Of a stretch of DNA of 64,000 nucleotides, positions 1 to 8,224 are shown piece by piece (within the stretch, counting starts at the first letter, position 1; each line of letters opens with the position of its first letter). Origin of the DNA: Changshengia sp963803165 (GTDB taxonomy: Bacteria; Chloroflexota; Dormibacteria; Aeolococcales; Aeolococcaceae); the NCBI GenBank assembly GCA_963803165.1, contig CAWDLK010000006.1, positions 1-64,000 of the forward strand, read 5' to 3'. Made by a program: the position numbers and the translations under genes. The notes under the pieces were generated by a model. It was not told the DNA's origin. It made no database searches and was given only the letters and a program-made list of their open reading frames with translations.

Positions 1-461
1 TCCGCGAGCTGGCGCTGCGCCGGGTGGCGGAGCACTGTGACCGCCGCCTGGTCGCCTACATGAGCACGGCCCGGATCCAGGAGCCGTGGGAGGCGCGGCC
101 CCGGGTGCTGGTCCTGGTCCCACCCCGCCCCGGTCAGGAGGCGGTCATCCGCCGAGCCGCCGCGCACGCCGTGCGGCGCGACGACGCCCTCACGGCGGTC
201 TCGGTGCGGCGGAAGCCGCGGAGCGACGAGGAGAAGCGCCTGCTCGGAGGCTACGCCACCCTCACCCACCAGCTGGCCGGCGACTTCGTGACCATCGACG
301 GCCGCGACGTCGCCACCACCGTCGCCGAGTACGCTCGCGGCCACCGGATCACCGAGATCCTGGTGATGCGGAGCACCCGGAACAGCAGCTCCCGGACCCT
401 CCGCAGCCTGATCCGGCTGGTGGCCAACGTCGACGTGCACGTGGTCGCCGCCGGCGACTGA
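1..461 (+). CDS. KdpD-like N-terminal sensor/USP protein, 5' end outside window
   Basis: This is the C-terminal part of a protein whose start lies left of the window. The first visible residues (LRELALRRVAE, then RRLVAYM) match the end of the KdpD N-terminal sensor domain. They are followed by a universal-stress-protein fold of about 120 residues that ends in a VHVVAAGD-type strand. In E. coli KdpD these two domains sit ahead of four membrane segments and a histidine kinase. Here the protein stops right after the USP domain. The missing kinase half is encoded on the opposite strand 11 bases downstream. It is probably a cytoplasmic K+/turgor sensor. kdp transport genes may lie to the left, but that cannot be seen. 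Confidence 0.8.
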   Translation, partial: RELALRRVAEHCDRRLVAYMSTARIQEPWEARPRVLVLVPPRPGQEAVIRRAAAHAVRRDDALTAVSVRRKPRSDEEKRLLGGYATLTHQLAGDFVTIDGRDVATTVAEYARGHRITEILVMRSTRNSSSRTLRSLIRLVANVDVHVVAAGD

Positions 462-472
462 GGTCGGCGGGG

Positions 473-1657
473 TCAGGCGGCGGGGAGGGTGAAGGCGAAC
501 CGCGCCCCCTCGCCGGTCTCCGGATCCTCGATCCACACCCGGCCGGCGTGGGCCTCGACCAGGCCCCGCACGATCGCCAGCCCCAGGCCGGTGCCGCCCG
601 CTGCCGGCCCCGCGACACCCTCGCCGGCGCCGCCCTCGGTCACGCCCCGGACAAACCGCTCGAAGATCAGCTCGCGCTGATCAGCGGGCACCCCGGGCCC
701 GCGGTCGATTACCCGCACCACGACCATCGAGCGCTTGCCCGGCGCCGCCGTGACCGTGAGGGGAGTCCCCGCGGGGCCGTGACGGTCGGCGTTCTGGAGG
801 AGGTTGTCGAGGATCTGGCCGAGCCGGTCCCAGTCGGCCAGCACCTCCAGCCCGTCCGGCGGAAGGTGGAGCTCGACTGGACGTTGGGGCGAGGCGAGTC
901 GGAGCCGTCCGGAGGCCGCCTCCAGCGCCTCTCCGAGGTCGATCTCCACCGCGTCGAGGGTGAGGGCGTGGGCCTCGATCCTGGCCATGTCGAGAAGGTC
1001 GGAGACGAGACGCTCCAGGCGGCGGGCCTCGCCGATGATGGAGTCCATCTCGGCGCGCACCGAGCTGGCGAGATGGGGGCGCTCGAGCAGGTCGGTGGCG
1101 CCGGTGAGGATGCTGGCGAGCGGGGTCCGCAGCTCGTGGGAGACGTTGGCGAGCAGGTCGGTGCGCAGCCGATCCGATGCCTCCAGCACCCGCACCTGCT
1201 GCTCGGTCTGGGCCAGCCGCACCGCCACCGCAGCGGCCTCCGCCTGCTCCCGCTCCAGCCGCTCCATCTCGGCGTTGGTGTGGCGCAGCCGGGCCGCCAG
1301 CCCCTCCGCCTCGATCTGGGAGCGGCGGCGCCCCGAGCCCACGCCTCCGGCGACGGCGGCGACGGTGACGAACACCACCAGGTCGACCAGGTCGCGGGCG
1401 TCGGCGATGGTCAGCGTGTGAAAGGGGGGTACGAAGAAGTAGTCGACGAGCAGGAAGCTGAGCGCGGCGCCGGCGAGGGCGGAGCGCAAACCGCTGAGGG
1501 TCCCGAGCACCGCCACCAGGGCGACGTAGACGAACACGTAGTCGCGTGCCGTCCCCGGACCGGGCAGGCTGAGCAGCGCGGTGATGGCGATGGGCCCGCC
1601 GATCGCCCCCACCACTGCGGCGATGGTGGGGAGATGGCCGCGCCGGCTGCTCGCCAT
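473..1657 (-). CDS. KdpD-type membrane histidine kinase (DUF4118-HisKA-HATPase)
   Basis: A 394-residue sensor kinase equivalent to the C-terminal half of KdpD. Four membrane segments occupy about residues 10-106, with the DUF4118 signature DYFFVPPF. A linker helix leads to the H-box SHELRTPL (phospho-acceptor His174). The C-terminal ATPase domain has an N-box (LDNLLQNADRHG), G1 (DRGPGVP) and G2 (GGTGLGLAI). The KdpD sensor and USP domains are absent and are instead encoded by the convergent gene ending at 461. The ATG at 1657 is chosen because the protein begins cleanly before the first membrane helix and a CACAAT -10 element lies 8 bases upstream. No response regulator is visible. Confidence 0.88.
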   Translation of the reverse strand: MASSRRGHLPTIAAVVGAIGGPIAITALLSLPGPGTARDYVFVYVALVAVLGTLSGLRSALAGAALSFLLVDYFFVPPFHTLTIADARDLVDLVVFVTVAAVAGGVGSGRRRSQIEAEGLAARLRHTNAEMERLEREQAEAAAVAVRLAQTEQQVRVLEASDRLRTDLLANVSHELRTPLASILTGATDLLERPHLASSVRAEMDSIIGEARRLERLVSDLLDMARIEAHALTLDAVEIDLGEALEAASGRLRLASPQRPVELHLPPDGLEVLADWDRLGQILDNLLQNADRHGPAGTPLTVTAAPGKRSMVVVRVIDRGPGVPADQRELIFERFVRGVTEGGAGEGVAGPAAGGTGLGLAIVRGLVEAHAGRVWIEDPETGEGARFAFTLPAA

Positions 1658-1665
1658 GGCCCGAG

Positions 1666-1671
1666 ATTGTG
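1666..1671 (-). promoter_or_regulatory. -10 element (CACAAT) for the histidine kinase
   Basis: CACAAT on the minus strand, 8 bases before the ATG at 1657. The spacing predicts a leaderless or near-leaderless mRNA. No convincing -35 box is seen. Confidence 0.45.
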
Positions 1672-1698
1672 GGCTCCGCGACGGGGACCCTGCGGCAG

Positions 1699-2082
1699 CT
1701 AGACGGGTCGGGTGCCGTCCAGCTCCCGGCCCAGCGCGCGATCGCGAAGGCGCAGGCGGCGCGCCCGCAGCGCCCGCCGGAGGCCGCCGACCAGGGGCAC
1801 CGCCGCGAGCGCCACGAGCAGGGCGACCCCGAAGGCGGTCCAGCCGAGCCAGCTCGGGCCCAGCACCAGCGCCGGGGTCCCGGCGGCGAGCAGCCCGGCG
1901 AAGAGGCAGGCGAGGAGGGCGACGGCCACGAAACGGCCGGCGATCGCCGCCGGCTCCCGCACCGACGCCACCCTGGATCGGATCGCCTGGGCGTCGACGG
2001 CGGGACCGCCTCCCGGCCGGGGACGGACGGCTCGCCGAGCGACGAGGGCCAGCAGCATCCGGGTGAGCCAGCTCCAGGGCAC
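1699..2082 (-). CDS. small two-helix membrane protein, unknown function
   Basis: A 127-residue protein with two strongly hydrophobic stretches (around FVAVALLACLFAGLLAAG and the segment after PSWLGWTAFG) and a basic, Arg-rich tail ending in GTRPV. I do not recognise the family. The GTG at 2082 is preferred over an internal ATG at 2058 because a TACCAT element lies exactly 6 bases upstream, the spacing used by many genes in this window. It runs in the same direction as the histidine kinase gene, with 41 bases between them. A role with the kinase is possible but unproven. Confidence 0.6.
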   Translation of the reverse strand: MPWSWLTRMLLALVARRAVRPRPGGGPAVDAQAIRSRVASVREPAAIAGRFVAVALLACLFAGLLAAGTPALVLGPSWLGWTAFGVALLVALAAVPLVGGLRRALRARRLRLRDRALGRELDGTRPV

Positions 2083-2196
2083 GATCCCATGGTACGAAGG
2101 CCGCGAGGCGGCGAGGGTGGGCGGCGGCGCACCGCCTCGGAGGGGGCCGAGGCACCGTGGTACATTCGCCGCGCAGTTCGCGAAGGGAGGAAGCAG

Positions 2197-2427
2197 ATGG
2201 TCCGCGCCTACGTCCTCATCGGTGCCACCGCCGGCAAGGCGCTGGAGGTGGCCAGGAAGCTTCAGGGTCAGGACGGGATCGTCAAGGCCGACGCCATCAC
2301 CGGCGAGTACGACGTGATCGCCGAGGTGCAGGCGGCGGACATCGCGGCCATCGGCAAGCTGATCGTCGAGAAGGTCCAGGCGGCCGACGGCGTCTTCAAG
2401 ACCATCAGCTGCCTGGTGATCCAATAG
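2197..2427 (+). CDS. stand-alone Lrp/AsnC ligand-binding (RAM) domain protein
   Basis: A 76-residue protein starting MVRAYVLIGATAGKALEV, with the alpha-beta fold and ITGEYDVIAEV core of the Lrp/AsnC C-terminal effector domain. The helix-turn-helix half of Lrp is missing, so it cannot bind DNA alone. Such single-domain proteins usually form rings and may bind amino acids or partner with full-length regulators. The ATG follows a strong ribosome-binding site (GGGAGG about 7 bases upstream) and a TACATT -10 box lies at 2161-2166. The next gene begins 47 bases downstream, so the two may be co-transcribed. Confidence 0.85.
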   Translation: MVRAYVLIGATAGKALEVARKLQGQDGIVKADAITGEYDVIAEVQAADIAAIGKLIVEKVQAADGVFKTISCLVIQ

Positions 2428-2474
2428 GGGAGCCCGCGGCGGCCGGCGCGCGGGCCTCGGGCTTCGCCGGCCTG

Positions 2475-3290
2475 ATGGCGGAGTCGGTGGCCCGGCTGCG
2501 GGGCAGCTCGAGGCTGCGCCGCTCGCTGCTCGCCTGGGCCGCCCTCGGGCTCGCCACCAGCGAGGCCTTCAGCCTCGCCGTCGCCCACCTCCACGGCGGG
2601 GGCGAGCTCACCGCCGGGCTCGCCACCCTCGCGGTCTGGCTGGCGGTGGCGCTGGTCATGGCCGGCGGGGCGGCCATGCTGGTCCATCCCGACGGGACCG
2701 CCGTCGACGCCTACGGCGTGCCCAACGGGCTCTCCGCGCTCCGGGCCTGGCTCTGTCCCTCCCTCCTGCTCTGCACCACCTGGTCGCTGCCGGACCGGCT
2801 CGGGCTGCTGCTCTGGATCTTCGTGGGCGGCTCGGTGGGGATGCTCGACGCCGTGGACGGCTGGGTCGCCCGCCGCTTCGGGCCGGTGACCCAGCTCGGC
2901 AAGGCGATCGACCCGGGCACCGACGCCCTCTACTTCAGCGTGGCCGCGGTCGGCAACATCGCCCTCGGCATCTTCACCTGGTGGCTGGCCGCGCTGATCC
3001 TGGTGCGCTACCTCGGCCCTCTCCTGCTCACCCCCGCGGTCTTCCTGCTGCGCCGCCGTCCCGAGCTGGTGCGCACCCGGTGGGGTCGCTACAACACCAT
3101 CCTCACCGGGCTCGTGCTCCTCGTCTGCATGCTGGTCAAGGTGGCGGGCGGGCCGGTCGTCGTCGTCAACCTGGTGGTCGGCCTGCCCCTGCTGGTCCCC
3201 ACCGCCCTGCTCCACTTCGGCGCCCTGGCCCAGCGGGTCGCCACCGCGCCCCGGGTGCCTCGGGGGTCTCCTCCCGTCCGCGATCCATAA
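2475..3290 (+). CDS. CDP-alcohol phosphatidyltransferase family membrane protein
   Basis: A 271-residue integral membrane enzyme. It carries the complete CDP-alcohol phosphotransferase signature D-x2-D-G-x2-A-R-x8-G-x3-D-x3-D (DAVDGWVARRFGP...GKAIDPGTD), whose aspartates bind Mg2+ and the CDP-alcohol. Several hydrophobic segments flank the motif. The family makes phospholipids such as phosphatidylglycerophosphate or phosphatidylinositol phosphate; the acceptor alcohol cannot be inferred here. An N-terminal extension of about 80 residues with two hydrophobic stretches precedes the catalytic core. It probably shares a transcript with the upstream RAM-domain gene. Confidence 0.82.
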   Translation: MAESVARLRGSSRLRRSLLAWAALGLATSEAFSLAVAHLHGGGELTAGLATLAVWLAVALVMAGGAAMLVHPDGTAVDAYGVPNGLSALRAWLCPSLLLCTTWSLPDRLGLLLWIFVGGSVGMLDAVDGWVARRFGPVTQLGKAIDPGTDALYFSVAAVGNIALGIFTWWLAALILVRYLGPLLLTPAVFLLRRRPELVRTRWGRYNTILTGLVLLVCMLVKVAGGPVVVVNLVVGLPLLVPTALLHFGALAQRVATAPRVPRGSPPVRDP

Positions 3291-3291
3291 T
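3286..3291 (+). promoter_or_regulatory. -10 element (CATAAT) for tdh
   Basis: CATAAT ends 9 bases before the GTG start of tdh and overlaps the stop codon of the upstream gene. It fits the leaderless arrangement seen repeatedly in this window, though the spacing is at the long end. Confidence 0.35.
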
Positions 3292-3300
3292 CGGTCCTCC

Positions 3301-4329
3301 GTGCGAGCTGTCATCAAGACGTCCCCCCGTCCCGGCATCTCCATCAGCGACGTGGACGAACCCACCGCCGGTCCCGGCGAGGTGCTGCTCCGGGTGGCCG
3401 CCGCCTCGATCTGTGGGACCGACATCCACCTCTTCGACTGGAACCCCTGGGCCCAGGCGCGGGTCCACCTGCCCCGGGTCATGGGCCACGAGATCTGCGG
3501 CGAGGTGGTGGCGCTCGGCCCGGGGGCGGAGGGCCGGGCGCGGGTGGGCGACCGGGTGGCGGTCGAATCCCACCTCGTCTGCCACCGCTGCCCCGAGTGT
3601 CTCCGCGGCGACTTTCACGTCTGCGCCCACACCCGGATCATCGGGGTCGACGCCGACGGCGGCTTCGCCGGGCTGGTCGCCGTCCCCGCCGAGAACGCCT
3701 GGCCGGTGGGTCCCGAGACCACCCCCGAGGTGGCCGCGGCCATGGAGCCGTTCGGCAACGCGGTCCACGCCTGCTCCTACGGGGAGATGGCGGGGGCGAC
3801 CGTCGCCGTCTTCGGCTGCGGCCCGATCGGCTGCGCCGCGGTGGCGGTGGCCAAGGCGCGGGGGGCGGCGCGGGTCGTCGCGGTCGAGCCCAACCGGTAC
3901 CGGCTGGAGCTCGCCGGGCGGATGGGTGCCGACGCCCTGGTGGAGGCCGGGCCGGGGAGCGCTGAGGCGGAGGTCCGCCGTGCCGCCGGTGGTGCGGTGG
4001 ACTGCGCCCTGGAGATGAGCGGCGCGCCGGTGGCGGTGGTCGCCGCCACCCGCGTGGTCCGCTCCGGTGGCTGGGTCTCGCTGCTCGGCATCGGCGACGC
4101 GCCCACCACGCTCGATCTCTCCCCGGACGTGGTGATGCGCGGGGTGACCCTCTTCGGGGTGACCGGTCGCCGCCTCTACGCCACCTGGGAGGAGACCTCC
4201 GCCCACCTGCGCAGCGGTGCCATCGACGCGGCGGCGCTGATCACCCACCACTTCGCGATGGCCGACATCGAGGAGGCGATCCGGCTCATCAAGTCGGGGC
4301 GCTGTGGCAAGGTGTCCCTCACCCCATGA
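3301..4329 (+). CDS. tdh: L-threonine 3-dehydrogenase
   Basis: A 342-residue zinc-dependent medium-chain dehydrogenase that oxidises L-threonine to 2-amino-3-ketobutyrate with NAD+. The catalytic zinc ligands are visible at Cys38 (SICGTD) and His63-Glu64 (GHE). The structural zinc site is Cys94, 97, 100 and 108. The nucleotide loop is GCGPIG near residues 172-177. The threonine dehydrogenase hallmarks FGNAVH and EMSGAP are present, which separates it from sorbitol or alcohol dehydrogenases. It begins with GTG at 3301. Its stop overlaps the ATG of kbl (ATGA), so the two are translationally coupled as a threonine degradation operon. Confidence 0.92.
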   Translation: MRAVIKTSPRPGISISDVDEPTAGPGEVLLRVAAASICGTDIHLFDWNPWAQARVHLPRVMGHEICGEVVALGPGAEGRARVGDRVAVESHLVCHRCPECLRGDFHVCAHTRIIGVDADGGFAGLVAVPAENAWPVGPETTPEVAAAMEPFGNAVHACSYGEMAGATVAVFGCGPIGCAAVAVAKARGAARVVAVEPNRYRLELAGRMGADALVEAGPGSAEAEVRRAAGGAVDCALEMSGAPVAVVAATRVVRSGGWVSLLGIGDAPTTLDLSPDVVMRGVTLFGVTGRRLYATWEETSAHLRSGAIDAAALITHHFAMADIEEAIRLIKSGRCGKVSLTP

Positions 4330-5547
4330 CCGCGCTCCCCCACCGGTCCGAGGCCGTCGAGGCGCTCGACCGGTCGCTCGCCCAGGACCTCGACCGGCTC
4401 CGCGAGGAGGGCCTCTTCCGGCCGCTCCGGGTGCTCGAGTTCCCGCAGGGGCACGAGGTCACCATCGCCGGCAGGCGGCTGATCAACCTGAGCAGCAACA
4501 ACTACCTCGGCCTCAACACCCATCCCCGCCTGATCGAGGCCTTCGTCGAGGGGGCTCGCCAGTGGGGCGCCGGCACCGGAGCGGTGCGCACCATCGCCGG
4601 CACCCAGTCGGTGCACGAGCAGCTCGAGGCACGGATCGCCGAGTTCAAGAGGACCGAGGCGGCGCTCAGCTTCCAGAGCGGGTACACGGTCAACGTCGGC
4701 GTGCTCGGAGCCCTGCTCGAGGAGGGCGACGTGGTGGTGAGCGACAAGCTCAACCACGCCTCCATCATCGACGGCATCCGGCTCACCAGGGCCGAGCGGA
4801 TCCTCTACGAGCACTGCGACCTCGACGACGCCGAGCGCGCCCTCGCCGAGGCGCAGGCCAAGGGGTACCGGCGCATCCTCCTGGTCACCGACGGCGTGTT
4901 CTCGATGGATGGGGACATCGCCCCCCTGCCCGGGCTGGTGGAGCGCGCCGAGCATCACGGCGCGGCGGTGATGGTCGACGACGCCCACGCCACCGGCGTG
5001 CTCGGCGAGCACGGCCGGGGGACCACCGACCACTTCGGGCTGCACGGGCGGGTGGCGCTCAACATCGGCACCCTCTCCAAGGCCGTGGGCGTGGTCGGGG
5101 GCTACGTCGCGGCCAGCCAGACGGTGCGCGACCATCTGATCCACCGGGCCCGCCCGTTCCTCTTCTCCTCCAGCCATCCCCCCGCAGTGGCGCTCGCCTG
5201 CACCGCCGCCCTCGACGTGCTCGAACTCGGAGCCCGAGCTGATCGAGCGGCTCTGGGACAACACCCGCCGCTTCAAGCGGGGACTCTCGGCGCTGGGTTT
5301 CGACACCGGCACCAGCGAGACCCCGATCACCCCCGTGATGTGCGGCGAGGCGCCGGTGGCCATGCAGCTCTCCGACCTGCTCATGGAGCGCGGCGTCTTT
5401 GCCCAGGGGATCGGCTTCCCGACCGTGCCGCGCGGCAGGGCCCGGGTCCGCACCATCGTCACCGCCACCCACAGCCCCGAGGAGCTGGATCGGGCACTGG
5501 AAGCCTTCGCCGACGCCGGCCGCCGGCTTGGACTGGTCCGGGGGTGA
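4326..5547 (+). CDS. kbl: 2-amino-3-ketobutyrate CoA ligase, interrupted by a +1 frameshift
   Basis: A PLP-dependent alpha-oxoamine synthase that cleaves 2-amino-3-ketobutyrate with CoA to glycine and acetyl-CoA, completing the Tdh pathway. The PLP lysine is Lys252 in GTLSKAVG, and the DDAHATG motif is intact. The first frame (from ATG 4326) runs conserved to about residue 299 (LDVL), then becomes nonsense. The conserved C-terminus (SEPELIERLWDNTRRF to ALEAFADAGRRLG) continues in the +1 frame to 5547. Removing one A at 5224-5225 in CGAACTC restores a single protein of about 406 residues, close to the family length of about 398. This is either a sequencing error or a recent inactivation. Confidence 0.88.
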
Positions 5548-5625
5548 GCCGGGAGGAGGTGATGGCGCCGCGTCCGCCGAGCGTCGTCGTCGCCGGCGGA
5601 CCCGCGCACCCCTTCCGTAACGGGT

Positions 5626-6321
5626 GTGGAGCACTCGGCTTCTGCTGGGTGGCTCCTCAGCGAGGGAGGCGCTGATATCGCACGCCGCACCGACGCCGAG
5701 CTCGAGGAGGAGCGCCAGCTGATCCTGGCCGCGCAGCGGGACCGGGCGGCGTTCGCGCCGCTCTACGAACGCTACGTGGATCAGATCTTCGCCTACACCT
5801 ACACCCTCACCAGGGACCGGGAGCTCGCCGAGGACGTGACCGCCGCCACCTTCGCCAAGGGACTTGAGGAGCTGCCGCGCTTCGAATGGCGCGGCGTCCC
5901 CTACTCGTCCTGGCTCTACCGCGTCGCCTCCAACCTGGTCGCCCGCCAGCGGCGCCGGCCGGGTTGGATCGAGCTCGGCCCGGGGGTGGCGAGCGGCGAT
6001 GCGTCGCCGCTGGAGGAGGTCGAGAGGCGGGACCGCGCCGCGGAGGTCCGGGCCGCGGTCCGTGCGCTGCCCGACGACCAGCGCCAGGCGGTGGCACTGC
6101 GCTTCGCCGGCGAGATGCACAATCGTGAGATCGCCGAGATCATGGGGCGCAGCGAGGGGGCGGTGAAGCTGCTCACCTTCCGGGCGCTGACCACCCTGCG
6201 CAAGCGGTTCGGAGCGCCCCTGCCCAGCGAGAACGCCCGCCGGGGAGCGGGACCCGGAGCGGAGCCGCGCTGGCCGCAGTCCACCATCCTCCCGCCGGAG
6301 CACACCGAGGGCCGGGCATGA
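5626..6321 (+). CDS. ECF-type RNA polymerase sigma factor
   Basis: An extracytoplasmic-function sigma-70 factor. Region 2 is seen in LYERYVDQIFAYTYTLT...AEDVTAATFAKGL, followed by SWLYRVASNLV. Region 4 is LPDDQRQAVALRFAGEMHNREIAEIMGRSEGAVK, ending in a helix-turn-helix. A Pro/Arg-rich tail of about 40 residues follows. The only canonical in-frame start is GTG 5626, which lacks a ribosome-binding site and adds an unlikely N-terminus. A strong GAGGGAGG at 5662-5669 points instead to ATC at 5677. The stop overlaps the next gene (ATGA), which suggests that gene encodes a regulator of the sigma factor. Confidence 0.85.
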   Translation: MEHSASAGWLLSEGGADIARRTDAELEEERQLILAAQRDRAAFAPLYERYVDQIFAYTYTLTRDRELAEDVTAATFAKGLEELPRFEWRGVPYSSWLYRVASNLVARQRRRPGWIELGPGVASGDASPLEEVERRDRAAEVRAAVRALPDDQRQAVALRFAGEMHNREIAEIMGRSEGAVKLLTFRALTTLRKRFGAPLPSENARRGAGPGAEPRWPQSTILPPEHTEGRA

Positions 6322-6668
6322 TCGACGACGTCGAGCGGCTCGATGCCGCGCTCAACCGCCAGCGGATCGGCGCCAGCGTGGAGGATCTCGCGTCCCCGCT
6401 CCGCGGACTGGTCGAGCTGGCCGCGGAGATCGGTGAGGCGTACCGCGCGAACTCCCTCACGCCCGCCGACCGCGAACGCATCTACACCGAGACGATGGCG
6501 CGGCTGGAGGCTGCCCTGGCGACCCGCCGCCATCTCTGGGAGCGGCTCGACGGCCGCGGCGTCGCGGTGATCGGAGGCGCCGCCGCGGTGACCGCGGTGG
6601 TGGCGACCATCGGGGTGCGCGCGATCATGGGCCGGCGCAGCCATCGCCTCCACCTGGCGGCGACCTAG
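6318..6668 (+). CDS. sigma-coupled single-pass membrane protein, possible anti-sigma factor
   Basis: A 116-residue protein with a charged helical N-terminus (about 70 residues) and one C-terminal membrane segment around VAVIGGAAAVTAVVATIGV. Its ATG overlaps the sigma factor stop as ATGA, so it is translated with the sigma factor. Position and topology (cytoplasmic N-terminus, one helix) resemble ECF anti-sigma factors. The zinc-binding HxxxCxxC motif of common anti-sigma factors is absent. The role is inferred from context only. Confidence 0.7.
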   Translation: MIDDVERLDAALNRQRIGASVEDLASPLRGLVELAAEIGEAYRANSLTPADRERIYTETMARLEAALATRRHLWERLDGRGVAVIGGAAAVTAVVATIGVRAIMGRRSHRLHLAAT

Positions 6669-6726
6669 AGCCTCACGGTCGCTCGGCGCGCAGCGGCCTC
6701 GCCGAGCCGGGCCGCCGGCTTCGCGA

Positions 6727-6732
6727 TACAGT
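6727..6732 (+). promoter_or_regulatory. -10 element (TACAGT), leaderless type
   Basis: TACAGT lies exactly 6 bases before the ATG at 6739, predicting transcription starting at or next to the start codon. Confidence 0.45.
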
Positions 6733-6738
6733 CGGATC

Positions 6739-6933
6739 ATGGCCGCCCGTGACGACCCCGACTCTCTCGACGACCGCGAACGCGCGCGCAACCGCCGGCG
6801 CGACCGCAGGCGGCGCCCCCGGATGGTCGTCGACAACGCAGGGGTGAAGCGCGTCCTCCAGGCCCTCGCCCTGCGGCGCCGGCCGGTCGCGCCGGAGCGG
6901 GCGGAGCCCCCGGAGGGACCGCCGGTCAGCTGA
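6739..6933 (+). CDS. small basic hypothetical protein (64 aa)
   Basis: A 64-residue very basic protein with an Arg/Asp-rich N-terminus (RERARNRRRDRRRRPR) followed by MVVDNAGVKRVLQALALRRR. No domain is recognised. The high arginine content could suit nucleic-acid or ribosome binding. Support for it being real comes from the TACAGT element 6 bases before the ATG, as in clearly real genes nearby. Its shortness and the high GC leave doubt. Confidence 0.45.
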   Translation: MAARDDPDSLDDRERARNRRRDRRRRPRMVVDNAGVKRVLQALALRRRPVAPERAEPPEGPPVS

Positions 6934-6997
6934 CCCGGGTCCGGCTCGTCGACTGCAACAGGACGGCGCCTCCCGGCCGGGTCCCACGCGCGTATCC

Positions 6998-7003
6998 CAC
7001 AAT
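6998..7003 (+). promoter_or_regulatory. -10 element (CACAAT) for the proline-repeat membrane protein
   Basis: CACAAT with a 6-base gap to the ATG at 7010. It would drive the DUF4129/DUF4350 cluster as a leaderless message. Confidence 0.45.
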
Positions 7004-7009
7004 GGGCCG

Positions 7010-8221
7010 ATGGCCGATCCCGGCGACCCGGCGCCGCCGCCCGCGGGCACCGGCCCGCCGCCGGGTTACGGCCCGCCCCCCGGTTACGGCCCGCCCCCCG
7101 GTTACGGCCCGCCCCCCGGCTACGGCCCGCCGCCCGGTTACGGCCCGCCGCCGGGCTACGGACCGCCTCCCGGCTACGGACCGCCTCCCGGCTACGGCCC
7201 TCCCCCCGGCTACGGTGTGCCGCCCGGTTACGGTCCGCCCCCCGGCTACGGCTCGCCCCCTGGCTACGGCCCGCCTCCCGGCTTCGGCCCGCCCGGCGGG
7301 GTCCCCACCTGGGCATGGGCACCGCCGGTCACGGGGTCGGGCCGGTTCCGGGCGCAGTCGTTCGGTGAGCTGCTCGACTCGACGTTCACCGTCTACCGGC
7401 GCCGGTTCCTGCCGATCCTCGCGATCATGGCCGTCTTCGAGCTGCCCTACCTCGCGGTGCAGTTCTTCGGTGAGCGCTCGCCGCTGGCGACGATCCTCAC
7501 CATCTCCTCCGAGAGCCAGACGCTGAGCCCGGCCGCCCTCCAGAGCGACCTGGGCAGCCTCGTCGCCGCCGCGCTCGTGGTCTTCGCCATCACCCTCGGC
7601 TTCTACATCCTGCTCCTGCCCCTGGCCCAGGGCGCGGTGATCCGGGTGGTCGGGGACGAGTACCTGGACCGCTCCACCAGCGTGGGAGCGGGGCTGGGGA
7701 CCGCGCTGCGCCGGGTCCGCGGCCTGATCGGCTACGTCCTGCTCGAGCTGGCCGTGGGGGTCGGTCCGCTGGCGCTGGCCGTCGCCCTCGCTGTGCTGGT
7801 CGGCGGGTACGCGGGCGCGGGCCTGCTGGTCGTGCTCTCCCTCGGCTGGGTTGTTTATGCCATCTTCGTCTTCATCAAGATGAGCCTGGGGATCCAGGCC
7901 GTGGTGCTGGAGCACCGCTCCCCGGCCGCCGCGTTGCGGCGCAGCTGGCAGCTGACCACGGGCTCGTTCTGGCGGATCGTGCTGGGTTACCTGGTCATCA
8001 ACGTGGCGAGCGCGGTCCTGAGCGGCATCCTCAGCGGGCTCGCCGGCATCTTCATCAGCGCCGCCCCCGTCATCACGCAGGCATCGGTGCAGCTGGTCAC
8101 GACGGGCGTCATCGACATCATCACGGCCCCCTTCCTCCTGATCCTGCTCACCCTGATCTACTACGACATCCGGATCCGCCGCGAGGCCTTCGACATCGAG
8201 ATGCTCGCCCAGTCGCTCTGA
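7010..8221 (+). CDS. membrane protein with N-terminal PPPGYG repeats and GPDPase-like membrane domain
   Basis: A 403-residue protein. Residues 16-93 are 13 near-perfect hexapeptides PPPGYG (variants VPPGYG, SPPGYG, PPPGFG), a flexible Pro/Gly/Tyr-rich cytoplasmic tail. From about residue 120 (FRAQSFGELLDSTFTVYRRR) it matches the glycerophosphodiester phosphodiesterase membrane-domain family, with six or so hydrophobic segments and no catalytic phosphodiesterase domain. It lies 3 bases before the DUF4129 gene and heads a same-strand run that continues with DUF4350, MoxR and DUF58. The function of the family is unknown; a role in envelope organisation is inferred from the neighbours. Confidence 0.82.
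   Translation: MADPGDPAPPPAGTGPPPGYGPPPGYGPPPGYGPPPGYGPPPGYGPPPGYGPPPGYGPPPGYGPPPGYGVPPGYGPPPGYGSPPGYGPPPGFGPPGGVPTWAWAPPVTGSGRFRAQSFGELLDSTFTVYRRRFLPILAIMAVFELPYLAVQFFGERSPLATILTISSESQTLSPAALQSDLGSLVAAALVVFAITLGFYILLLPLAQGAVIRVVGDEYLDRSTSVGAGLGTALRRVRGLIGYVLLELAVGVGPLALAVALAVLVGGYAGAGLLVVLSLGWVVYAIFVFIKMSLGIQAVVLEHRSPAAALRRSWQLTTGSFWRIVLGYLVINVASAVLSGILSGLAGIFISAAPVITQASVQLVTTGVIDIITAPFLLILLTLIYYDIRIRREAFDIEMLAQSL
7055..7288 (+). repeat. 13 x 18-bp in-frame tandem repeat encoding PPPGYG
   Basis: Thirteen consecutive 18-base units, differing mainly at third codon positions, encode the hexapeptide array. Such arrays can change length by slippage, so copy number may vary between strains or be mis-assembled. 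Confidence 0.9.
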
Positions 8222-8224
8222 GCC

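Noticed and set aside
86..1702. Long plus-strand open frame across the KdpD-like genes
   Set aside because: Low-complexity Arg/Gly/Pro product with no domain, antisense to the histidine kinase gene and out of frame with the first gene.
5059..6303. Minus-strand open frame opposite kbl and the sigma factor
   Set aside because: Antisense shadow; both plus-strand genes have clear domains.
7055..7288. Tandem repeats considered as a CRISPR array
   Set aside because: Units are 18 bases with no spacers and encode an in-frame PPPGYG array; no cas genes nearby.
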